Shown here: positions 1 to 8,742 of the stretch, one piece after another
Layout: each line of letters starts with the position of its first letter
Position numbering within the stretch: position 1 is the first letter of the stretch
Origin: Deltaproteobacteria bacterium
Lineage (GTDB): Bacteria; Myxococcota_C; UBA6777
Length of the DNA: 36,607 nucleotides
Reading direction: 5' to 3'
Assembly: GCA_002731275.1 (NCBI GenBank)
Contig: PCBK01000030.1
Coordinates: 1 to 36,607 of the forward strand
Notes under the pieces: generated by a model
Databases searched by the model: none
What the model was told of the DNA's origin: nothing
What the model saw: the letters and a program-made list of their open reading frames with translations, nothing else
Program-made: the position numbers and the translations under genes

Positions 1-27
1 TTGAGGCGTATGTTGCAAAGCGTACGG

Positions 28-55
28 AGCAAACGTCCTCATAGGACGCTTTGCT
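28..55 (+). repeat. Imperfect hairpin at left edge
   Basis: AGCAAACGTCC (28-38) can pair with GGACGCTTTGCT (44-55) across a 5-base loop, with one bulged C. No T-run follows on either strand, so a classical intrinsic terminator is not supported. It may be the 3' end of an upstream transcript or part of a repeat. Confidence 0.4.
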
Positions 56-208
56 TTGGACGCAAGTGCAACGTCCGCCGGATCAACATTCAAGTATCCC
101 CCGTAAATACGGTTTGGCTGTTTTTGGGACCATTCGTATCCCAATATAGGTGCGTACATAGGTTTGTATCCTAATTAGCGTTCCTTGGACGCAGGTGTAA
201 CGTTTGCC
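56..208 (+). repeat. Diverged 24-nt direct repeat pair
   Basis: The segment at 56-79 (TTGGACGCAAGTGCAACGTC, then CGCC) recurs at 185-208 with 20 of 24 bases identical; all four differences are transitions. The copies start 129 bp apart in non-coding DNA. They may be remnants of a duplicated intergenic unit or repeated protein-binding sites. Confidence 0.4.
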
Positions 209-437
209 AAAGCAGACATCTCACACAAAGAACAAAAAAACAACACGTGCACACATGATTCAACATGGCCAGTCGAATATCTCAACACGGCATTATGAGT
301 CACACAACCTACGAGGGAAAAGATAATGATGTATGTGAAACAAAAAGAAGCTATGAAAACAGGGAAGCTAGAGAACTTGGAGGGGGGTCGAAGAGTCATT
401 TTTGGGGAGCTGGTACAAAATCTGCCTTTGTGTTTGG

Positions 438-484
438 GCAACGCCGGGAAGACAAGGGAGTTTCCCAAAAGCGTTGCTTTTTTA
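438..484 (+). terminator. Intrinsic terminator or attenuator in the leader of the 510 gene
   Basis: GCAACGC (438-444) pairs perfectly with GCGTTGC (471-477). Inside it, GGGAA (446-450) pairs with TTCCC (462-466). A run of six T (478-483) follows directly. This is the best intrinsic-terminator signature in the window. It lies only 26 nt before the start codon at 510, so it either ends an upstream transcript or acts as an attenuator. TTTGGG (433-438) could pair alternatively with CCCAAA (464-469), competing with the inner stem. No known riboswitch class was recognised. Confidence 0.65.
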
Positions 485-509
485 TTCTCATTTGAAAGGG
501 AGAAACATC

Positions 510-1262
510 ATGGCAGAAGCAAACAGAATGATGCTACAGAACGTATCGAAACTTCCAGAAGAAGCGGATGCCACCAAGCGGGAACAGCTTGACGTGAATA
601 AGGACCTGAAAAAAATCACGGTCCGCTCACACACGAAAGTGATTTACTATGTTCCAACTGTATTGGCGGCCATCTTCTTCGGCTTGCAAGCTCCTAACGG
701 GAGTAGCGGTTGGTCAAGCGCGTTCCTCTCGATTTTCTTCCTCAACACAGTTGTTGTCTTGTTTGACTTCAACTCGCTGAGGACACTGTTTCTCACGCTG
801 GTCTTTTCCCTGATAGGATTGACCATCTGGCACTTTGGCTGGGTAGGATTTCTCTCCTCCTCGCTGGCCCAAGTCAATCCCACGATGAACAGCCATGCAT
901 ACTTTGTGTATGCAGCCTTCTTTGGCATGCTCATCCTCGGGGATGTTATCTGGTCGCACCTCAACCGTTGGGAGTTCTCAGCGAACGAGGTCAAACACAT
1001 CCAGGCGTTTGCAGGTCACACTGCCAACTTCCCGGGACGTGGTCTTCGCTTCCAGGTACGTACAGTCGATGTATTTGAGCGCTTGTTGCTCGGTGCTGGT
1101 ACTGTCCTCCTGCTTGTCGGAAAGAGAAAGATCAAGTTGAAAAACGTCATCTTTGCTCACCGCAAGGTCAAACAGCTTGAGAAGTTCGTCCGCACCACAG
1201 GAGTCTTCGCTGACGACGATGATGTCTTCGAAGAAGACTTCGATGATGATGATGACGAATAA
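510..1262 (+). CDS. Small polytopic membrane protein with acidic C-terminal tail
   Basis: The family is not recognised. The 250-residue product has a charged cytosol-like N-terminus (1-40), about four hydrophobic helices (roughly 44-60, 68-86, 91-112, 130-147), a basic segment around 204-222 and an extremely acidic tail (residues 235-250, almost all Asp/Glu). The frame is open from 402, but ATG 510 is preferred because GAAAGGGAG lies just upstream and residues encoded before it overlap the terminator-like hairpin at 438-484. The tail could bind cations or a basic partner; that is inference. The gene appears to stand alone, with apaG 255 bp downstream. The intervening sequence, especially 1268-1342, is strongly pyrimidine-rich on the plus strand. 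Confidence 0.8.
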   Translation: MAEANRMMLQNVSKLPEEADATKREQLDVNKDLKKITVRSHTKVIYYVPTVLAAIFFGLQAPNGSSGWSSAFLSIFFLNTVVVLFDFNSLRTLFLTLVFSLIGLTIWHFGWVGFLSSSLAQVNPTMNSHAYFVYAAFFGMLILGDVIWSHLNRWEFSANEVKHIQAFAGHTANFPGRGLRFQVRTVDVFERLLLGAGTVLLLVGKRKIKLKNVIFAHRKVKQLEKFVRTTGVFADDDDVFEEDFDDDDDE

Positions 1263-1517
1263 GCCTACCTGACTTCCTCTCTCAAATCCCCCTCTCTTCT
1301 TCCTTACTTCTTCCTCCACAATCCTGAACCTCTTCCTCTCCAAGCAAAACCAAGAAGCACCTGATCATTTTCCCCCACACAGCGTCAAAATAGTGTATAG
1401 ATGAGATCAGGTAGGCCAACACCTACGATGGCCCTTTTTCAATCATGACCTTCTCTTTGCAGAGAAAGACACGACAATTACGACGTAACTGTTCGTATAT
1501 GGAGCACAGGAAACTTC

Positions 1518-1898
1518 ATGTCTGATGTCACCACACGTGGGATTCGTATCCAAGTAGCCTCTCAATTTCTGGATGAACACTCCAAAACAGACGAAGGCGT
1601 CTGGCTCTTCTCCTATCATGTCACCATCGAAAACGTGGGAGAAGAACCCGCACAGTTGATCAACCGACACTGGATCATCACGGATGGATGGGATAAAGTC
1701 GAAGAAGTCAAAGGCCCCGGTGTGATCGGTGAACAACCCTATCTCACCCCTGGTGAGTCATTCGAATACACGAGTTACTGCCCACTCCCCACCCCCACAG
1801 GCACCATGCACGGAAGCTATGAAATGAGACTCGACACCGGCGAAATGTTCCACGCCGAAGTCGGTACCTTCCACCTCAAAGAACCTGGACTCCAATAA
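1518..1898 (+). CDS. apaG: ApaG family protein (DUF525)
   Basis: The 126-residue product matches ApaG over its whole length. Visible hallmarks are VTIENVGEEPAQLINRHWII near residues 36-55, then ITDGWDKVEEVKGPGVIGEQ, PYLTPGESFEYTSYCPLPTP and a GTMHGSYEM segment. ApaG is a fibronectin-III-like beta-sandwich protein long annotated with Co2+/Mg2+ efflux; its biochemical role is not settled. The length is typical. ATG 1518 is preceded by an AGGAAA Shine-Dalgarno at suitable spacing. It is not next to ksgA or apaH here, so context adds no function. It converges on the minus-strand lipoprotein ending at 1944. Confidence 0.93.
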   Translation: MSDVTTRGIRIQVASQFLDEHSKTDEGVWLFSYHVTIENVGEEPAQLINRHWIITDGWDKVEEVKGPGVIGEQPYLTPGESFEYTSYCPLPTPTGTMHGSYEMRLDTGEMFHAEVGTFHLKEPGLQ

Positions 1899-1943
1899 AC
1901 CCCCACACGCCAGCTTCAGGTCACCGACTCAAAGAACACAACC

Positions 1944-2552
1944 TCACTCACCAGCCCCACCATCAACACCAGTTGAAGGCTCCTCAGGCTTTGGTTCGGG
2001 ATCTGGTGTCACCACAACACCCCCGCTGCTCGTACCAGGTGTCGTCAAATCACAAGAACCAAGGCTGAGTCCATACTTTCCAGCCACCTTACGACAGCTC
2101 GACTCCGAACCACTGTCCTCAACATCCTCGATGCACTTGTTCCGATCTGAGGTCGCCTTGATCTGCGAGCAACACGCGATCGCACGAGCACAATCTCCAC
2201 GAATCCAGGAAGGTGAAGGAGCAACAAACTTCCCACCAGCACCTCCCTGAAAAGCCACGGTCTTCCCTTTGGTCACGGGAAATGGCTGATAACACGCGCT
2301 CTTCTCGAAGAGATCCTGACAATGATCTTCTTCGGTCTTTCCATTGGGACGATTCTTCACGTTGGCGTCGGCGGCCTTGATACAATCGTCACTCTGCGTC
2401 CCAAAGGTGTCACGACACAAACAATCCTTGTACACAAGGCAGTAATCAGCCGTACTTGGCGCACGACCAGCCAAACAACCCGTCATCACAACACCACCCA
2501 AGACCGCTCCCAAAGACAACAACACGATCATATTTTTGACGAATAACTTCAT
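1944..2552 (-). CDS. Cys-containing lipoprotein, family unknown
   Basis: The 202-residue product has a lipoprotein signal: a basic start, a hydrophobic stretch and a lipobox ending MTGC with Cys26. The mature part has many cysteines in short motifs (for example YKDCLCRDTFG and CARAIACCSQI), suggesting a disulfide-stabilised domain. The tail is Pro/Glu/Gly-rich (PDPEPKPEEPS). ATG 2552 was chosen over longer readings because GAGGAGATA lies 8-12 nt upstream and the lipobox is then at the normal distance. It starts 25 bp after the stop of the outer-membrane barrel gene on the same strand, so the two are probably co-transcribed. No homologue is recognised; surface anchoring is inferred from the lipobox. 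Confidence 0.8.
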   Translation of the reverse strand: MKLFVKNMIVLLSLGAVLGGVVMTGCLAGRAPSTADYCLVYKDCLCRDTFGTQSDDCIKAADANVKNRPNGKTEEDHCQDLFEKSACYQPFPVTKGKTVAFQGGAGGKFVAPSPSWIRGDCARAIACCSQIKATSDRNKCIEDVEDSGSESSCRKVAGKYGLSLGSCDLTTPGTSSGGVVVTPDPEPKPEEPSTGVDGGAGE

Positions 2553-2577
2553 CACTTTATCTCCTCTTCTGCTCAAC

Positions 2578-3879
2578 TTATTTCCACACATAACTCAACG
2601 AAGCGGTCGCAAATAAACCGGGCGATTTCCCACCCAGAAAGTTCGGGCCATCCGTAAAAAATGGCGCTTCAAAGGACGCATCAAACGAGAACCCAGCGAG
2701 AGAAAAGGTCAACCCTGCCCCCCAACTGTATGTCTGCTGTGTCGATGCAGTCTCAGCAGGATCCGTGTTGCTCGGCTCAGACGAGTTGATCGGCTCGCGA
2801 AGCCTTGGGAAAACACCCGAAGCGTTTGTGAAAAAATACCGCGCAGTCACACCCATCCGAACGGAGAAGTGTTTACCAAGAGAAGCCTCCAAAGCGGCGT
2901 GAAAACCAGGAAACAAGAACGCACCGACAGACTGTTCAAAGCGCGCCTCTCCCAGTCCACTCGGACCAAAGGAGGTCGCACCACCGACAACTTCATACCC
3001 GATCAACACACCACCGACAAAGCGCGCCGCGAGTGGTGGAAGCTGCACAGCCTTCTTGTCTCCGTCCTTTTGGACATCTGCTGCGCGCAAGATCTGGAAC
3101 GCTGGACCGACCATCGCCTGGACATTCAATCGACTGTAATCTGCAACACTCGAATGCACAGGAACATTGACCTGATAACTACGACGAGCTGCGATCAACT
3201 CAAAAGCCAGATCAACACGTTCGCGCAACAAGAGAAACCCACGCCCCTTCAAAGAAAAGGAAGGCACAAGTGAACCCTCATATTGAATCTCACTCGAACG
3301 CACAACACTAAACGTATTGAATGTCACCTCTCCACCAATATCCAGGCGAAGATTGCGTTGCTTCATCGAGTAGCCAAAGTACAGCTCAAACACAGAAGCT
3401 GTCACACCAGACGTTCGATTGCTCCGTGTGTCAGTTGTTGCGTTTGTCGCGCTGCTCAACGTCGATGAGAAGCCCAAACCAACACCAAAAGCTTGGCCCT
3501 TACCAAGTCGAAAAGAGCCAACAACATCGACCAAGCGACGCGCCTGACCAATCGATGGCGCAAGATCAAACAGTCTCACAACCTCACCCAGATCGTTGTT
3601 GGTCGCCGCTCGGTTAAAGAACACACCAAGCCCCAACCGCTTCCCAAAGAGCACACCTGCGCTCCCTGTTGTCTGTGAAGGATCGGCGTTTAAAATCAAC
3701 TTGTTGCTATGCTGTGTGAGCACACCTGGATAGGCAAAGACATCCGTATCATCTCGAAAAAATGGAGAGTTATTCAATCCATCCATTCTCGCAGGGGTCG
3801 CGTGAGAGAGCGTTACAAACAACAGCATGCACACAGGAACACTCAAAAAGATCCGTATATATCGGGATAGATTGCCCAT
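2578..3879 (-). CDS. Probable outer-membrane beta-barrel protein
   Basis: About 433 residues. A signal peptide (IFLSVPVCMLLFVTLSHA) is followed by a mature chain of alternating hydrophobic and polar strands rich in Gly, Ser and aromatic residues. It ends in an aromatic/basic strand (SLSYVWK), as expected of an outer-membrane barrel. The family is not recognised; the pattern resembles transport or porin-like barrels of 12-16 strands. Two ATGs are adjacent (3882 and 3879). The upstream AGGAG is only 3 nt from the first but 6 nt from the second, so 3879 is favoured. It is the first gene of an operon with the lipoprotein at 1944-2552. Confidence 0.75.
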   Translation of the reverse strand: MGNLSRYIRIFLSVPVCMLLFVTLSHATPARMDGLNNSPFFRDDTDVFAYPGVLTQHSNKLILNADPSQTTGSAGVLFGKRLGLGVFFNRAATNNDLGEVVRLFDLAPSIGQARRLVDVVGSFRLGKGQAFGVGLGFSSTLSSATNATTDTRSNRTSGVTASVFELYFGYSMKQRNLRLDIGGEVTFNTFSVVRSSEIQYEGSLVPSFSLKGRGFLLLRERVDLAFELIAARRSYQVNVPVHSSVADYSRLNVQAMVGPAFQILRAADVQKDGDKKAVQLPPLAARFVGGVLIGYEVVGGATSFGPSGLGEARFEQSVGAFLFPGFHAALEASLGKHFSVRMGVTARYFFTNASGVFPRLREPINSSEPSNTDPAETASTQQTYSWGAGLTFSLAGFSFDASFEAPFFTDGPNFLGGKSPGLFATASLSYVWK

Positions 3880-3952
3880 CATTATCTCCTATCAGTATGA
3901 GCGTATCAGAAAGATCGTTTGGATGAGCGCACTACAAACACAAACGAAGGGA

Positions 3953-4002
3953 TTCTCTGGGCGCAGGTATCTTACGCAGCTCGCGACAAGCTCCCCAGAG
4001 AA
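3953..4002 (-). repeat. 9-bp inverted repeat downstream of the Cys-rich gene
   Basis: TTCTCTGGG (3953-3961) and CCCAGAGAA (3994-4002) are exact inverted copies separated by 32 bases that contain further short complementary segments. The repeat lies 50 nt beyond the stop at 4052 and upstream of the barrel gene. It could be a weak transcription terminator (only a loosely T-rich stretch follows on the minus strand) or an operator for the operon starting at 3879. Confidence 0.35.
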
Positions 4003-4051
4003 CACCATCTAAGCAATGTCTGTTTGTTGTTTGGAGTGACTCAATGAAGGA

Positions 4052-6475
4052 TTATTGATCCAGGCAGATTCCTCGAACACAAACCCAACCAAAGCTTGAG
4101 TTGATGTTCTGACAAGTCGATACAGAGGTGCATTTTTTGAAGCAATAACCCGAAGAGGACGAAGAACTAGAGGACTCATATGGACGACAACTGTAATCAT
4201 TGGCACATGGATTACTCGTTGAGCATTTCGCAAGACAGGCTTTGGCAGGGCCAGACTGGTCGTCAATATCGACACAGGACTCTCCACCTGTACAACTTGT
4301 GCTGCAAGACTTATAAGAAGATGTCGAGCCCGTGTTGGACTCACAAAATCCGTTGCTGCACTTCTCCGTTGTAGGTGTGCAGTCCGCGTCTGAACCACAT
4401 TTTTTCCCTAACACACAAGTGTTATTGGTACACTTGTATCCAGAGTTACAATCGCGGTATGTCGTGCATGTTGTCGGTGCCTTGCCCACACACACACCGC
4501 CTGTACACATATAGCCTGCCTTACAATCCGCAGTAGAAGCACAGTTTGTTTTGCAGTAACTGCTCGAACATTTGTACCCATAAGGACATGTGGAGTCCGA
4601 TGAACAAGAGATACGACAACCACTTGAGTAACAACGAGACCCCTTCCAAGTACAGTAGTAAGAAGAAGACGTTGAGCTGCTACGTCTGCAAGTCACGCCA
4701 ACACATTTTCCGGATTGACAGACAGCCCCACGATAACAATCAGAATCAGCGCTACAGGATGTCTTACACTGAGCATTAGAACCACACGCAAAACCTCCAC
4801 CACAGTCACCTTCAAAGCGACATGTTGTTTGTGATGAAGGCACACATTGCCTGTTACCACCACCAAGACTCGCGCAAGTATAGCCAGGTCGGCACATCGA
4901 GGTATTCAGACAACTGGGATGACAAAAGCCATTGAAACAGGCAACACCTGTTGGACAGGAAGCATCCGAAGAGCATGGCTTCATACACTGATCAGCCATA
5001 CACAAGTAGCCTTTTGCGCAAGAAGAGTTATACGAACAGCTCGTGTAACAGCGTGGTTTTGTGCCTCCAAGCGAGCAAGCATATCCACCACATCTGGCAT
5101 CCGTACGACAACCAAGCTCACACTTTCCACTCGTGCAGATATAACCATCCTGACAATCAGTATCCGTTCCACACGAGACCTTACAAGTACCTGAGAGACA
5201 AGCGTACCCAAAAGAACACTCCGCGTTGGTCCCACATTTTTTGGGCTGACAAGCTCCACTTTGACAGGAGTAGTTCTCCGTGCACTCTCGATTTCCGTTG
5301 TTGGCATCACAATGCACATAACACTTTTGTTGTGATTTGTAACATTCGTAGGCACCGCCGCAGGCAGACGCATCGTTACACGTCTTGTTCGAAGAGACAC
5401 AGCGACCACCCGAACAGACATAAAATTGTTTACAGTCGGCGTTGCCTGTACATGACTCAGCACAATACCCTTGTGAAGTACACCCAAATCCACCGGGACA
5501 TGAGCTATCACGTGAACAACTTTGTACCGATTTACATTGTCCAGAGATACACTTGTATCCACTGCGACAATCCGATCCAACCGAGCAAGAGTTCAAACAT
5601 GAACCATTTCGGCAGATATAGCCTCCAGAGCATTCAGAGCTGGTACGGCAACCAGAGACACACGCGCCACTTTTGCAGACTTGACCGCTTGGACATCCAG
5701 ATGTATCAGCGCATCCATTGACACACGCGTTGCCATTGCAAGTCTTGCCGAGAGGACAATCAGCCGCTGCCCCCCACTGACTACAACCGCGAACGATTTC
5801 ACACGTGATGACCTGACTCCCTGAGCACTTGGTGCTGCCTTTGGAGCAAGTACTGGGGCAGGCTTTACAGACCTTCGATGAACAACTCTCTCCGTCAGGA
5901 CAATCTGTGTCCTTGGAGCAGGTCGATTTACACGCACCGTCCACACAAGCCTGTCCGGGGTTACAAGCAGCAGAAGGTCCCCATTTTCCACAACCATCCT
6001 GATCCACACACTTTTGAAGCGCGCTGCCAAAACACTGTACGTCGCCGACGTTACACTCTGGAGTACAATTTCCACCCTTTTTCAGGCATCGACCTCCAAC
6101 ACAGACCTTATCGGCAGCCCCACAGTCGATGTCATTTTCGCACTCAGGCTTTGGATCTTTCTCGACAGGGCCGCTGTCCACTTGTGTGTTCGGCTCTTGA
6201 CCGGTCGTGCCATCAGGCAGCTTCCCATTTCCATCATCCTCGATACACTTCCCACGAGGACTACAAATCTCTTTATCGCTACAGTCAGTATTCGAAGCAC
6301 AATCCCTTGTGCATGTCTTGTCCTTACTGCAGTAGTAATTGTTTTGACAATCAGCGTCGCGCTTACAGGCAGAGCCAATGCCTCCATCACTACAAGCAGT
6401 CGCAAACAAAAACAGTGCCATAAACATGCACAAACACGATATCGACCCGTACAATTTGACGTTTTTGGATGGCAT
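4052..6475 (-). CDS. Long Cys-rich repeat lipoprotein (DxDC repeats)
   Basis: An 807-residue lipoprotein: the signal ends FATAC with lipidated Cys28. The rest is almost wholly tandem units of about 20-25 residues with the plan C-x4-DC-x2-G-x2-C-x4-C (for example CSKDTDCPDGESC). More than twenty units are visible, interrupted only by a short Gly/Pro/Glu linker near residues 83-108. Such arrays are common in surface proteins of Myxococcota and relatives; their functions are mostly unknown. The cysteine pairs imply export to an oxidising compartment and a rod of small disulfide knots. Ser-rich patches occur in the later repeats. An AAGGA motif precedes ATG 6475. Likely outer-membrane anchored and surface exposed (inference). 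Confidence 0.85.
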   Translation of the reverse strand: MPSKNVKLYGSISCLCMFMALFLFATACSDGGIGSACKRDADCQNNYYCSKDKTCTRDCASNTDCSDKEICSPRGKCIEDDGNGKLPDGTTGQEPNTQVDSGPVEKDPKPECENDIDCGAADKVCVGGRCLKKGGNCTPECNVGDVQCFGSALQKCVDQDGCGKWGPSAACNPGQACVDGACKSTCSKDTDCPDGESCSSKVCKACPSTCSKGSTKCSGSQVITCEIVRGCSQWGAAADCPLGKTCNGNACVNGCADTSGCPSGQVCKSGACVSGCRTSSECSGGYICRNGSCLNSCSVGSDCRSGYKCISGQCKSVQSCSRDSSCPGGFGCTSQGYCAESCTGNADCKQFYVCSGGRCVSSNKTCNDASACGGAYECYKSQQKCYVHCDANNGNRECTENYSCQSGACQPKKCGTNAECSFGYACLSGTCKVSCGTDTDCQDGYICTSGKCELGCRTDARCGGYACSLGGTKPRCYTSCSYNSSCAKGYLCMADQCMKPCSSDASCPTGVACFNGFCHPSCLNTSMCRPGYTCASLGGGNRQCVPSSQTTCRFEGDCGGGFACGSNAQCKTSCSADSDCYRGAVCQSGKCVGVTCRRSSSTSSSYYCTWKGSRCYSSGCRISCSSDSTCPYGYKCSSSYCKTNCASTADCKAGYMCTGGVCVGKAPTTCTTYRDCNSGYKCTNNTCVLGKKCGSDADCTPTTEKCSNGFCESNTGSTSSYKSCSTSCTGGESCVDIDDQSGPAKACLAKCSTSNPCANDYSCRPYESSSSSSSSGYCFKKCTSVSTCQNINSSFGWVCVRGICLDQ

Positions 6476-6778
6476 GATCTAATCCTTTTCCTTCGATTGT
6501 CGCGAACATTCGCCACAACATCATTCGAGATGAACGTCATACGCTTTAGGGAAGAATGCTTTTGCAAAACCCTGACGTATGAAACCACAACTGGAACGGA
6601 CGAGACCTTGATCGAGCGGTCGCATTCTTTTTTGAAAAAAAAATAACAAACGCATAATCAGTTTATTTTGGAGGGAAAAAAGGAAGGGAGCTGGCCTCAA
6701 TGGAGTGTCGACGATGGAAACATCTGTTCACCATGTATCCATCGCTGAGAAGTGAGATGAGTGAGGGAGCAAAAACGC
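6476..6778. other. Intergenic region between cysN and the Cys-rich gene
   Basis: No gene is seen in these 303 bp. It must contain the promoter of the Cys-rich gene on the minus strand, but no clear sigma-70 or sigma-54 box pair was found. A symmetric T-tract/A-tract (about 6627-6644) and a purine-rich stretch (6669-6690) are the only notable compositions. No hairpin plus T-run was found to end cysN. Confidence 0.4.
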
Positions 6779-8671
6779 CTACTCCAACCAACCGTGCTCT
6801 CGCAAAGCATTCACAACTGCGTCGACAGCTTCTTCGACGGACAATGAATGTGAGAGGGACAGGTTGGCCGCTGTCGGCGGAGTGTATGAGCTTGCAAAGA
6901 AGGTCAACTCGTTGAGATCTTGTTCGAGATCCTCACCACCTTCTTCTTGAAGACGCTGTTGACAGACGGCGAGTGGCGTATCGAGGTGGATCTCAAAGAA
7001 CGCCTGATCACCCATCAATGAGCGGATCGTCTCACGCTGTTGTGGTCGAGAGATTGGGAATGTACAGATGGTCATCAGCCCTGTCGCGTTCCCTCGTCTT
7101 GCGACGCGAGAGAAGACACCCAGTGAGGTCGGTGCCCAGACAAAGTTGTCCGTCACATCGGCGTCCAGATCCTGCATAAAGTCTTCGGCATCGAGGACTT
7201 GTGGTAGGTAGCCATCGTCAAACAATCTCTTCTCAAGAGCATACGCGAGCGCAGCCTGTCCACCGTGAGGCAAACCAGCGAACCAGATCGTTCCGCCCCG
7301 CTGCTTTAAGCGCGCCTGTCGCTCCTCGGCCTTGATCTTCGAACGATGTAAACGAGCCCGCTCCGAAGAGGAGAGCTTTGAAGAGTCCTCTGGTCCAGTA
7401 ATCATCCCGGCCGCGAGTGTCGCGTTGGTCATACTGTCGATCAGGATGAAGGCACCAGTCTCACGATTCTTTTGGTAATCGTCGAAAAACAGCGGCCGGT
7501 GTGTCGTGATCGAGACAGAACCAATCTCATTCAGCGCAAAGGTCTTTGTCTCGATCGAATCAAGTGTATCAGGATCGATCTTGGAGTGGACCTTTTTAAC
7601 ATTGGCGCGGACAATGTGGCTGGTGTGTTTGATCAGGAAGGAGCGACGAAGATCAAGCGGCTGTTCACTCATCCATACGAGCTGTGCCTGAAAATGTCTC
7701 GTCGCGTGAGGTGCGTCATCGGGATGGCAGAGCATATCACCGCGACTGACGTCGATCTCATCTTCGAGACGGATCGCAACAGACATCGGCGTGAAGGCCT
7801 CATCAAGTTCACCTTCGAAGACATCAATGGCCTTGATCTTCGAAGTCTTTCCTGAGGGCAAGACCTGCACGGGATCACCCTTTTTCACAACACCTGAGCT
7901 GACCTGTCCAGCAAATGCTCTGTAATCGAGGTGTGGACGCAGGACATATTGGACAGGGAAGCGAAAGTTCTTGAAGTTGCGGTCAGTGACGATGGGGACA
8001 TCTTCAAGAAATTCGAGGATGGTGCCACCATCAAACCAGGGTGTGTGCTCGCTCTTGTTGACGACATTGTCACCTTTGAGCGCGCTGATCGGAAAGAAGT
8101 TCACATCTTTGAAGCGCAGCTTCTCTGTAAACGAGAGCGTCTCAGCTTTGATCTCATCGAAGATCTTCTTGTCGAAGTCGACGAGATCCATCTTATTGAC
8201 ACATACGATCAGGTGGGGGATACCGAGCATCGAAGCGATATAAGCGTGGCGTTTGGACTGTTGCAACACGCCGAGTCGCGCGTCGATCAGGATCAGAGCC
8301 GCGTTGGCTGTTGACGCACCTGTCACCATATTCCGCGTGTACTGGACGTGACCCGGTGTATCCGCGATGATGAATTTTCTCTTGGCGGTCGCAAAGTAGC
8401 GGTAGGCGACATCGATCGTAATCCCCTGCTCACGTTCAGCGTTAAGGCCGTCTGTCAGGAGGGAGAAGTCGATATCATCTCCGGCTGTGTTTTTGCGCGC
8501 GTCTTCGAGCTGGTCAGCATACACTTGCCCTGTATCGTAGAGCAAACGTCCGATCAATGTAGACTTACCATCATCGACCGAGCCGACCGCGACAAACCGC
8601 AACATCTCTTTGCGCTCGTGTTGATCCAAAAACGTGTGGATATCTTTTGTGTACAACTCCGTTGTTGTCAT
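6779..8671 (-). CDS. cysN: Sulfate adenylyltransferase large subunit fused to a degenerate APS-kinase domain
   Basis: The GTPase subunit of ATP sulfurylase, which drives APS synthesis from sulfate and ATP together with CysD. Residues 20-440 are a complete CysN: Walker A GSVDDGKST (30-38), DTPGH (104-108), NKMD (159-162), then EF-Tu-like beta domains. Residues about 448-630 align with CysC (RQARLKQRGGTIWFAGL, ALEKRLFDDGY), but the P-loop GLSGSGKST is GLPHGGQAA here, losing the Lys and Ser/Thr that hold ATP phosphates. The usual DGDNVR is DAEDFM. The kinase half is therefore probably inactive, while the CysN half looks intact. ATG 8671 is used because the longer reading starts at TTG and adds residues unlike the family. 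It follows cysD by 71 bp. Confidence 0.92.
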   Translation of the reverse strand: MTTTELYTKDIHTFLDQHERKEMLRFVAVGSVDDGKSTLIGRLLYDTGQVYADQLEDARKNTAGDDIDFSLLTDGLNAEREQGITIDVAYRYFATAKRKFIIADTPGHVQYTRNMVTGASTANAALILIDARLGVLQQSKRHAYIASMLGIPHLIVCVNKMDLVDFDKKIFDEIKAETLSFTEKLRFKDVNFFPISALKGDNVVNKSEHTPWFDGGTILEFLEDVPIVTDRNFKNFRFPVQYVLRPHLDYRAFAGQVSSGVVKKGDPVQVLPSGKTSKIKAIDVFEGELDEAFTPMSVAIRLEDEIDVSRGDMLCHPDDAPHATRHFQAQLVWMSEQPLDLRRSFLIKHTSHIVRANVKKVHSKIDPDTLDSIETKTFALNEIGSVSITTHRPLFFDDYQKNRETGAFILIDSMTNATLAAGMITGPEDSSKLSSSERARLHRSKIKAEERQARLKQRGGTIWFAGLPHGGQAALAYALEKRLFDDGYLPQVLDAEDFMQDLDADVTDNFVWAPTSLGVFSRVARRGNATGLMTICTFPISRPQQRETIRSLMGDQAFFEIHLDTPLAVCQQRLQEEGGEDLEQDLNELTFFASSYTPPTAANLSLSHSLSVEEAVDAVVNALREHGWLE

Positions 8672-8742
8672 AGGATTGTTCTCTTTATATGTAAGCCACA
8701 AGACGCAGCTGTCCTGTCAAGAAGAGCTGCGTAAGGCGTTCG

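Larger units (their letters stand above)
1..509. other. Leader region without a confident gene
   Basis: No convincing gene is seen here. A short frame ends in TAG at 42-44 and could be the last residues of a gene outside the window, but there is too little of it to judge. The stretch holds an imperfect hairpin (28-55), a diverged direct repeat (56-79 and 185-208) and an intrinsic-terminator-like hairpin with a T-run (438-484), each listed separately. Short overlapping frames between 175 and 592 have no ribosome-binding site or recognisable product and look like chance. Confidence 0.5.

Noticed and set aside
1-44. Short frame ending in TAG that could be the C-terminus of an upstream gene
   Set aside because: Only 13 codons are visible and another frame is also open to about 174; no evidence decides between them.
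411-426. Sigma-54-like match TGGTAC-N5-CTGCC before the 510 gene
   Set aside because: Only 8 of 11 positions match and no palindrome lies about 100 bp upstream; matches of this quality are expected by chance.
4951-5721. Plus-strand frame of 256 codons rich in His and Arg
   Set aside because: Antisense to the Cys-rich repeats; the His/Arg bias comes from the complementary strand.
4052-6475. Tandem repeats considered as a CRISPR or DNA-level satellite
   Set aside because: The periodicity is at the protein level (Cys spacing), the nucleotide units are diverged, and one continuous frame with a lipobox spans them.
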